Assembly: GCA_021814005.1 (NCBI GenBank) | Contig: JAKAJC010000012.1 | Coordinates: 1-39,870 of the forward strand | From: Microcaldota archaeon | Lineage (GTDB): Archaea; Micrarchaeota; Micrarchaeia; Anstonellales; Anstonellaceae | DNA: 39,870 nucleotides | Direction: 5' to 3' | Made by a program: the position numbers and the translations under genes | Notes under the pieces: model-generated | The model's input: only the letters and a program-made list of their open reading frames with translations | Database searches by the model: none | Told to the model about the DNA's origin: nothing | In this document: in pieces, positions 29,360 to 35,226 of the stretch | Layout: each line of letters begins with the position of its first letter | How positions within the stretch are numbered: position 1 is the first letter of the stretch

Positions 29360-31159
29360 CTAAGCGTCTTCCTCTCTCCTCGTCTTTATTCTCCCCGCGA
29401 TGCTCATTCCAAGCACCAGCACCGACACCGCCACTCCCAGAGCCACGGCCGCCTCCACTGCGTTCCTATAGTCAATGGGGCTGGCGGCCGAACTTTGCGC
29501 TGAAGAGGTTTTAGCCCCCGCGCTGGGCCCTGACGATGCGCCGGTCAGAAGATTCGGCAAATCTCCAAGCCCCTCCTCCATTGCCGCCCCAAGGCGCAGC
29601 ACGCGATAAGCGTCCGCGGCGCCGGTGTCGCTGTTGTTGGCCGCCGCAATCATGTATGCGCCCTGCGACTGATAGGTCCTGCCCCAGACGCTCTTCATCT
29701 GCGCGTCGGCAAGCTTTGTGGCCTTGCCAGCTCTTGAATCACTGGAATTCCCGCTCAGCGCCTCGGCGTCGACCGCCAGCGTGCCGTCAATATAAGCCGC
29801 GTCAAAAAGCGCGGCAGCCCAGTCCGAATCTCCAATCGAGCGGTTCGCCACTTTGTAATGCCATTCTGCATCCCCGCTCACAAGCTCGCTGTTGTCAATC
29901 TTCTGGCCCTCCTCGGCCACCCTCTTGCGGGCAAGTGAAGAGAGCGCGCCCTCGTCGACGGCTCCCCCCTTCATGTTTTGCGCGATTTTGTTCAGCTCGC
30001 TGCCGGCCTGGCACCAGCCTTCGGCATAATACACCTCTCTTATGGCCAGATAGCGCTCCTCGGACGAGCGCGAGTCGGCGAGGCCGCTTTTCACGTCGTC
30101 GAGCTTTTGGCGCGCCCACTGCAGGCGCGCGTTTCCGCCCGCCACCCACTCGATGTTTTTCGAATTCAGAGCCGGCTTGGGCGCGTTGTCTATGCACTCT
30201 TTGGCAACCTGCATCTCCGCCTCCACGTCGGGGTCATAGTCGGGAAGATTGAGAAACGCCGCGTCCACCTGCGAGAGGAAAGCGTTGTTGGCGGCAGTGT
30301 AGCCGTAGCCGTAGCGGATTATTTTGTCATTCTGCTCCGCCTCTTTTGCAAAATAATCTTTGTAGCGCGGCAGGGCCGCGATGCTGCCCGCGCTCGTGCG
30401 CTCCTCCATCTGCCTGTTTATGCTCTGGGCAACTTGTGCAAACAGTTTGTCATTGTCATTTTGCAGCCGATAAGGCAAATCGTTCGGCACTGCGCGGTTT
30501 TCGAGGGTAAAGCGTGGCGTGATTGGCGTGCCGGCAGGCGATGTTGCCACTGCCATTGCCTCGTCAAGATTGCGCACCTCCACAGCCGAGAAATTCCGCG
30601 CCTCTCCAAGCCGCGTGAGGATGATGTTTTCATATATCTCCTGCTTCGGCGTGATTATTGCGTGCAGCCCGTAGCGGGAAGAGGCCTGCGCCTTGTCGAT
30701 AATGCCGCCCACAAGGCCTGCGCGCCCTCCGGGCAGAATCGTGCCCGTCATGCTGACGTCATCGCGGACTGTGCGGTTGGTGAGCGCCGCGCGCAGCACC
30801 ACTGTCATCGCCATGCCCGCCGAAGGCCCGTCCAGCGACGGCGCTTCCTGCGGGTCCTTGAAATAGAATTCAACCTCGCACTGCTGCTGCGAAATGTCGA
30901 GGCCGCGGAAAGCCTCGCGCACAGCCTCCACCTGCGATTCCTGTGTCGATGGCCCCACAACCGGAACCACGGTGGTCAGAACCGCCCCGTTGCCGGGATG
31001 CACGAGCACATACATCCGGAGCAGGCCGCCTCCCTGCTCGCCGACAACGGCCGGCACGAGCATGGTGCGCTCGGCCGTCGGGCACGGCAGGGCGAAAAGG
31101 CCGGATGCGAATATCAGCAGCACGAATGAGAGGGCCAGAATTCGGTTGTGAAAGCTCAT
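29360..31159 (-). CDS. Secreted, membrane-anchored Lon-like (S16) serine protease
   Basis: 599 aa. N-terminal signal peptide (MSFHNRILALSFVLLIFASGLFA), then a Lon-type proteolytic domain with the Ser-Lys dyad S113 (LDGPSAGMAM) and K156 (GGIIDKAQA), spaced 43 residues exactly as in Lon. A long helical region follows and a single C-terminal membrane helix (ALGVAVSVLVLGMSIAG) with an RKxx-type basic tail. There is no AAA+ domain, so it acts without ATP outside the membrane. Such proteins are known as archaeal Lon-like proteases of unclear substrate. The ATG at 31159 is chosen because a TATA box lies about 27 nt upstream; the open frame continues beyond it but overlaps the promoters. Confidence 0.88.
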   Translation of the reverse strand: MSFHNRILALSFVLLIFASGLFALPCPTAERTMLVPAVVGEQGGGLLRMYVLVHPGNGAVLTTVVPVVGPSTQESQVEAVREAFRGLDISQQQCEVEFYFKDPQEAPSLDGPSAGMAMTVVLRAALTNRTVRDDVSMTGTILPGGRAGLVGGIIDKAQASSRYGLHAIITPKQEIYENIILTRLGEARNFSAVEVRNLDEAMAVATSPAGTPITPRFTLENRAVPNDLPYRLQNDNDKLFAQVAQSINRQMEERTSAGSIAALPRYKDYFAKEAEQNDKIIRYGYGYTAANNAFLSQVDAAFLNLPDYDPDVEAEMQVAKECIDNAPKPALNSKNIEWVAGGNARLQWARQKLDDVKSGLADSRSSEERYLAIREVYYAEGWCQAGSELNKIAQNMKGGAVDEGALSSLARKRVAEEGQKIDNSELVSGDAEWHYKVANRSIGDSDWAAALFDAAYIDGTLAVDAEALSGNSSDSRAGKATKLADAQMKSVWGRTYQSQGAYMIAAANNSDTGAADAYRVLRLGAAMEEGLGDLPNLLTGASSGPSAGAKTSSAQSSAASPIDYRNAVEAAVALGVAVSVLVLGMSIAGRIKTRREEDA

Positions 31160-31180
31160 GTCGCCCTTAGCGCATACGCC

Positions 31181-31190
31181 GCATTTAAAC
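31181..31190 (-). promoter_or_regulatory. TATA box, leaderless, of the secreted Lon-like protease gene
   Basis: Minus strand GGTTTAAATGC, centred about 27 nt before the ATG at 31159, so the transcript begins at or next to the start codon. Confidence 0.55.
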
Positions 31191-31227
31191 CATTGCGGAC
31201 CGTATGGAAAGCCCAAGTCAACATCGT

Positions 31228-31236
31228 TTTTTAAAA
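31228..31236 (+). promoter_or_regulatory. TATA box of the GTPase gene
   Basis: CGTTTTTTAAAATC predicts transcription near 31258, followed by GGGAG and the ATG at 31272. This excludes the in-frame upstream start at 31158. Confidence 0.55.
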
Positions 31237-31271
31237 TCTTCACACATATAGACAAGATTGGGAGCGACAAA

Positions 31272-31892
31272 ATGCTGAAACGACTGCTTAATTTCCTGCA
31301 AAGACTCTTCTTGCGCAAGAAGAACGTCCGTTTGGGCTTCTACGGCAGCACCAATGTGGGCAAAACCACGCTCGCCAACCGCATTTCGATGGACCTCATA
31401 GGCGAGGGCGTCGGCGCGGTCTCCCCAATCCCGCACGAAACCCGCTCTGTCATGCGCAAAGAACACGTCGAGCTCAAAGCATCTGGTTATTCTCTTGTGA
31501 TGGACCTTCTCGACATGCCCGGCATTGCGGTGAAAGTGGATTACCGCGACTTTATGGAATACGGGCTCTCGAAATTCGAGGCGCAGGGAAGGGCCAAAGA
31601 AGCCACGCGCGGCATTGTGGAAGCAATCAAATGGCTTGAAAATGTTGACGCAGCCCTCGTGGTGGTGGATTCCACCGAAGACCCATACAATCAGGTCAAT
31701 ATCACGCTTTTGGGCAATTTGGAGGCAAAAAGCATTCCTCTTCTTATCATTGCCAACAAAATCGATTTGCCGGGCGCCGATGTCAAGCGCGTGCGCGAGG
31801 CATTCCCCCAGTATCCGGTTGTCGAGCTTTCGGCCGCCACCGGCGAGAACATGGACAAATTATACGATGAATTGGCGGTCCATCTGCTTTAG
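31272..31892 (+). CDS. Era/Der-like small GTPase
   Basis: 206-aa P-loop GTPase. G1 is GSTNVGKTT (residues 25-33), G2 probably T57 in HETRS, G3 DMPG (81-84), G4 NKID (162-165) and G5 SAATG. The order and spacing fit the TRAFAC/Era class. The N-terminal 20 residues form a basic amphipathic helix (MLKRLLNFLQRLFLRKK) that could bind membrane or RNA. No KH or other C-terminal RNA domain is present. The partner is unknown; ribosome- or membrane-linked roles are typical of relatives. Confidence 0.9.
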   Translation: MLKRLLNFLQRLFLRKKNVRLGFYGSTNVGKTTLANRISMDLIGEGVGAVSPIPHETRSVMRKEHVELKASGYSLVMDLLDMPGIAVKVDYRDFMEYGLSKFEAQGRAKEATRGIVEAIKWLENVDAALVVVDSTEDPYNQVNITLLGNLEAKSIPLLIIANKIDLPGADVKRVREAFPQYPVVELSAATGENMDKLYDELAVHLL

Positions 31893-31923
31893 ACATTTCA
31901 ATCAACTCCGCCGCGCGCAAACA

Positions 31924-31940
31924 TTCATAAGCTATAATTG
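31924..31940 (+). promoter_or_regulatory. TATA region of the methyltransferase gene
   Basis: TTCATAAGCTATAATTG, 15-30 nt before the ATG at 31955. A leaderless or near-leaderless transcript is expected; no Shine-Dalgarno is seen. Confidence 0.45.
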
Positions 31941-31954
31941 TTATATTATCTAAT

Positions 31955-32728
31955 ATGATATGTAATCTTACGACCAACTCTTTGCGTCAGGACGGCATAG
32001 CGCTGTCTAGAATATGGCCTGATTTTGTTAACATGAAAAAGCGCAGCGAGAAAGAAGTTCCGTTTATCATTGAGCGCATCAAGGCATTTCAAAATCCGCG
32101 CATCCTCGACTCCTGCATGGGCATCGGTGCCACATCAATACCGCTCAAGCTTTTGCCAGGCTCAAACCTGCTGGTTTCAAATGAAATCGACGCAAATTTC
32201 GCCGCAGTTGCAAAAGAGAAAGCCCGCAAGCTTGGAATAAGGCTGAAAACCGCCAGCCGTGACTGGAGGTCGAATGATTTTATCGGCTTGGGAAACTTCG
32301 AGTGCATCCTCTGCCTTGGCAATTCTCTGACCTATCTTTTCAAAAAGGAGGACCAGTTGCTTGCCATTGGCAATTTCTACAAAATGCTTTCAGACGGGGG
32401 AACTTTGCTTATAGACGAGCGCAACTACGCGCATCATTTCCTCAACGGGCGCGGGTCAAACTATGCGTGGAGCGGAGAATTTGTCTATTGCGGCAAAGAC
32501 AAAGTCGATGCAAAACCGAGCGACATCCGGAAAAATCTGGTCGTGATGCGCTATGAGCACCTCAAGAACGGCCTTGTCGGGCGTCTGAGATTATACCCGT
32601 TCAAAGAAGGCGAGTTGTATTCTCTTCTGCAAAAGGCTGGCTTTAGTGACATTCAGGCGTTTGGCGACTACAGCGCCGACTTTGCGCCGCAAAAACCGGA
32701 ATTCATAACCTATGTTTGCACCAAATGA
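31955..32728 (+). CDS. Class I SAM-dependent methyltransferase
   Basis: 257 aa. Motif I ILDSCMGIGATSIPL (about residues 50-64) forms the SAM-binding loop. Acidic E77/D79 (SNEIDANF) fit motif II, and CILCLGNSLTYL with GGTLLIDERNY fits the later strands. The layout resembles glycine/sarcosine N-methyltransferase-like and other small-molecule methyltransferases. The substrate is unknown. The gene has its own promoter and follows the GTPase gene by 62 nt. The A/T-rich start region and the codon use look slightly different from neighbours, but not enough to argue for transfer. Confidence 0.85.
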   Translation: MICNLTTNSLRQDGIALSRIWPDFVNMKKRSEKEVPFIIERIKAFQNPRILDSCMGIGATSIPLKLLPGSNLLVSNEIDANFAAVAKEKARKLGIRLKTASRDWRSNDFIGLGNFECILCLGNSLTYLFKKEDQLLAIGNFYKMLSDGGTLLIDERNYAHHFLNGRGSNYAWSGEFVYCGKDKVDAKPSDIRKNLVVMRYEHLKNGLVGRLRLYPFKEGELYSLLQKAGFSDIQAFGDYSADFAPQKPEFITYVCTK

Positions 32729-32782
32729 CGCGCGCAGCTGTCAATCCAATCCTAATTTAATCCTTTTAGGCGATATGGCCGC

Positions 32783-33466
32783 ATGCATAAGTGCCTAAAA
32801 TGCGGGCGCAGCGTCGCTTCGGTCAATGAAATACAAGAGGGCTGCCCCTGCGGCTCAAAAGTTTTCATTTTCCAGCGGCTGCCATCGCAGGGCGAGGAAA
32901 TGGCCCCGCTCTCCACTCCGCACATCACACTTATTCCGGCAATAGGCGATGAGGCGCCGGGCGTAAAATCAGGCGAATCAGGCAATATTTCCGCTGCGCC
33001 TCCCTCTCTTTTCTCCCCGCCTCCGCCATCCGGCGTTTCTTCGTTTTTGCAGCCGCATGATTCAGGCGAGCAAAAATATCCTGCCGCGCCCCCCGCTCCG
33101 CTGCAGTCACTCACCCCTCCGGCTGCAAACGCGCCCGCAGTCGCCTCGTCAATCATTTCACAAGATGCTGACGAGGATTTGGGCGCAGACGCTCCATACT
33201 CGGAAGTGTGGCTGACCAAAGGGGGGCGCATAGAGCCGCTGGCTGAAGGCGCCGTGCCAATCACCGGCGCGCAGGATGTCTCGATGGGCGTCCCGCCGGT
33301 AAAACCCGACGTGGCCAACGTGCGCCAGCTCAAGCGCGGAGTGTATGAAATTGATGTGGGCCGCCTGCAGGGCGAGCCTCTTGTGGTGCAGGACACCGAA
33401 GGCATCTATTATGTGCGCCTGCCGTTCGCTCCGCTGCCCACCGAAATGCCCGAGAAAAAAGAATGA
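32783..33466 (+). CDS. Zn-ribbon protein of the OapC type
   Basis: 227 aa. N-terminal zinc ribbon C4-x2-C7 ... C21-x-C23 (MHKCLKCGR, EGCPCGSKVF) and the C-terminal segment RQLKRGVYEIDVGRLQGEPLV match the archaeal Zn-ribbon family (COG3364), whose members include OapC, linked to a replication-origin-associated GTPase in Thermococcales. The second Cys pair is CxC rather than the family's CxxC, one residue shorter. A Pro/Ala/Ser-rich linker of about 100 residues joins the two conserved ends. A TATA-like CTAATTTAAT lies 25 nt upstream, so the transcript is probably leaderless. A role in DNA replication or repair is family inference. Confidence 0.82.
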   Translation: MHKCLKCGRSVASVNEIQEGCPCGSKVFIFQRLPSQGEEMAPLSTPHITLIPAIGDEAPGVKSGESGNISAAPPSLFSPPPPSGVSSFLQPHDSGEQKYPAAPPAPLQSLTPPAANAPAVASSIISQDADEDLGADAPYSEVWLTKGGRIEPLAEGAVPITGAQDVSMGVPPVKPDVANVRQLKRGVYEIDVGRLQGEPLVVQDTEGIYYVRLPFAPLPTEMPEKKE

Positions 33467-33490
33467 GATGAAAAGAGAACCGCTATTTTT

Positions 33491-34348
33491 CTATACATCG
33501 AACACAACTCTTATTGTGCACTTGTTTTTCTTTTCCTCCACCTCGAGCTGGTGGTAGGTCACGGCCTTAATCGCGTCCTTGGGCCGCGTGCGCGCAAGGC
33601 CGACAACCGCCTTGACATGCGGAGGATTCATGCCGCATTCATTCATTTCGATTGAGCATGCCAGCCGCTCGCGCGCGTCGCACTCGGCCAAAATGCGGGA
33701 AAGAAGGCCGACAACAAGCTGTTCGCGGTCTGCCGCCCTCTCCTCTATTTCCATCCGCTCGCTTGCAGTGCCGCTGCCAAGCACCGAGAACATGGCCAGC
33801 GCCGACTGTTTCAGCGCGCCGCAGAAATCGGGGGCCCACGCCTCCACCTTTATGTCTGCCGTGTGCTCGAGGAAACGAAAACCAACTGATGTTGTTTTCT
33901 TTTTTTCAATTTTATTTTCTTTTTTCATGTTCTTGCCTTCTTTTTGCGCCATTTTCTGCGCATACTCCTCAATCACAACCTTTGCGCTTTTCTTGTTATC
34001 GGCCGGCATGGCGCCGCATTTTTCAAGCACGAATTTTCCGATTGATTTTCCCTCGAAATTTGGGTATGTGACAAGCGTTATGTCGAATTCATCTGCCTGC
34101 TCTTTGAGTTTCGCCAGTCTTTCTTTTTGCAAGTCAAGCTCATTCATATACCGAAGGCCGAACTCGTCATATGAAATTGTGCGCCCGAGCAGGCCGGCGT
34201 AGAGTCCGGCGGATGGCGCAAGCTGGGGGTTGAACCCGTCCGCGCCCGAAGCGGACAGGCGGGCGGGCCACTCACGGGTGATGAGAAGGCGGTAGCCGTC
34301 ATCGTCTGCCGCCCTGTCCAGAAACGTCTTGACCTTCAGCACGGCCAT
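33491..34348 (-). CDS. DUF488-archease fusion protein
   Basis: 285 aa, two domains. Residues 1 to about 111 match DUF488 (DGYRLLITREWPARLS, LAPSAGLYAGLLG, DEFGLRYMNEL). Residues about 155-285 are a complete archease, the activator of the RNA ligase RtcB that joins tRNA halves: LEHTADIKVEAW (HTAD 162-165), DAIKAVTYHQLEV and the terminal VVFDV with the key Asp (D284). A Lys/Glu-rich linker lies between. The ATG at 34348 is leaderless with a TATA box about 22 nt upstream. An in-frame ATG at 33928 (M141), with GAAGG before it, might yield free archease. It is divergent from the parvulin gene. Confidence 0.88.
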   Translation of the reverse strand: MAVLKVKTFLDRAADDDGYRLLITREWPARLSASGADGFNPQLAPSAGLYAGLLGRTISYDEFGLRYMNELDLQKERLAKLKEQADEFDITLVTYPNFEGKSIGKFVLEKCGAMPADNKKSAKVVIEEYAQKMAQKEGKNMKKENKIEKKKTTSVGFRFLEHTADIKVEAWAPDFCGALKQSALAMFSVLGSGTASERMEIEERAADREQLVVGLLSRILAECDARERLACSIEMNECGMNPPHVKAVVGLARTRPKDAIKAVTYHQLEVEEKKNKCTIRVVFDV

Positions 34349-34365
34349 TTTGGGGATGCTGATGT

Positions 34366-34373
34366 AATAAAAA
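34366..34373 (-). promoter_or_regulatory. TATA box, leaderless, of the DUF488-archease gene
   Basis: Minus strand GCTTTTTATTACATC, centred about 22 nt before the ATG at 34348. No Shine-Dalgarno is present, which fits a leaderless mRNA. Confidence 0.5.
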
Positions 34374-34418
34374 GCAGCAAGTGGATGAAATTGAACAATA
34401 TTCAAGCGAGGTGTATTC

Positions 34419-34694
34419 ATGGAAGTCCGCGCAAGCCACATACTCGTCGGAACAGAGGCAGAAGCAGTCTCTATTTCAAAAAAACTCGCAACAGGCTCCA
34501 AATTCGAGGAGCTGGCTAAGCAGTATTCCAAATGCCCCAGCGGCAAGGCCGGCGGGGATTTGGGCTTCTTTGGCAAGGGAATGATGGTGAAAGAGTTCGA
34601 GGACGCGGCCTTCACGCTCCCGATGGGCTCGGTGAGCAAGCCGATAAAGACAGAATTCGGATTTCACCTCATCAAGGTGACAGGAAAACGATAG
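34419..34694 (+). CDS. Parvulin-type peptidyl-prolyl isomerase
   Basis: 91-aa single-domain PpiC/rotamase. Family motifs: ASHILVGTEAEA at the N-terminus, GGDLGFFGKGMMVKEFEDAAF in the middle and TEFGFHLIKVTGKR at the end, which covers the full domain. No signal peptide, so it acts in the cytoplasm on proline bonds during folding. The ATG has GAGGTG 6 nt upstream. The gene is followed directly by a GAAA-capped hairpin. Confidence 0.95.
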   Translation: MEVRASHILVGTEAEAVSISKKLATGSKFEELAKQYSKCPSGKAGGDLGFFGKGMMVKEFEDAAFTLPMGSVSKPIKTEFGFHLIKVTGKR

Positions 34695-34697
34695 GTG

Positions 34698-34713
34698 CGG
34701 CGTGAAAACGCCG
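34698..34713 (+). terminator. Hairpin with GAAA tetraloop after the parvulin gene
   Basis: CGGCGT-GAAA-ACGCCG, a perfect 6-bp stem 3 nt after the stop codon. A weaker TGCC/GGCA hairpin and CTTTTT (34731-34736) follow, the latter doubling as the TATA region of the next gene. Confidence 0.5.
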
Positions 34714-34731
34714 GCCTGCCAAAACGGCATC

Positions 34732-34739
34732 TTTTTATG
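34732..34739 (+). promoter_or_regulatory. TATA box of the cupredoxin / redox-fusion operon
   Basis: CATCTTTTTATGCCCC predicts transcription near 34758-34762, immediately ahead of GGGGTGA and the ATG at 34773. Confidence 0.5.
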
Positions 34740-34772
34740 CCCCCCATCCGAATGCGTCTACGGGGTGAGGGA

Positions 34773-35186
34773 ATGAAATCGGCGTTTGTAATACTCCTGC
34801 TGTCGGTCTTAGCGTCCATGCTCCTGCTGGGCTGCGCGGCCCAATCTCCGCCGCAAGCGGCGCCTTCGCCGTCGGCTGCAACCGCGGGGGGTGCTGCTCC
34901 ATCTGCAGCCGGTTCACCTGCCGCTCCTTCAGCCGCAAAAACCGCAACCGTAACAATAAATCTTTTCTCTTTCCAGCCGTCCTCCATCACCGTGGATGCG
35001 GGCACTGTTGTGACATGGATAAACCAGGATTCGGCGCCCCACTCGGTGACAAGCGACAACGGCGCATTTGACACCGGCACATTCTCGCCGGGGTCGGGAC
35101 GCAATGTCACTTTCAGCAAGAGCGGAACCTACACCTATCACTGCAGCATCCACACTGCGATGAAGGGAACAGTGATTGTCAGGTGA
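34773..35186 (+). CDS. Blue copper (plastocyanin/amicyanin-like) lipoprotein
   Basis: 137 aa. Signal peptide with lipobox LLLGC (C21), so a membrane-tethered extracellular protein. An Ala/Pro/Ser linker (22-56) is followed by a cupredoxin domain of about 80 residues. Type 1 copper ligands are all present: H90 (APHSV), then C124-S-I-H127-T-A-M130 (YHCSIHTAMKG). It should carry single electrons outside the membrane. The ATG at 34773 has GGGGTGA upstream; an earlier in-frame start would precede the promoter. It lies directly upstream of the FAD/RnfD-like/Rieske gene, so the two are likely redox partners in one operon. Confidence 0.92.
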   Translation: MKSAFVILLLSVLASMLLLGCAAQSPPQAAPSPSAATAGGAAPSAAGSPAAPSAAKTATVTINLFSFQPSSITVDAGTVVTWINQDSAPHSVTSDNGAFDTGTFSPGSGRNVTFSKSGTYTYHCSIHTAMKGTVIVR

Positions 35187-35226
35187 GCGCATAAGAAAAC
35201 GCGCAAGCAAAGACAAGCACTCTGGG

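Noticed and set aside
29978-31129. 383-codon open frame on the plus strand
   Set aside because: Antisense to the Lon-like protease with its intact Ser-Lys dyad.
35176-35226. TTG start of the redox fusion overlapping the cupredoxin stop
   Set aside because: Possible through translational coupling, but the added residues are basic and unlike the family, while the GTG at 35227 gives the usual N-terminus.
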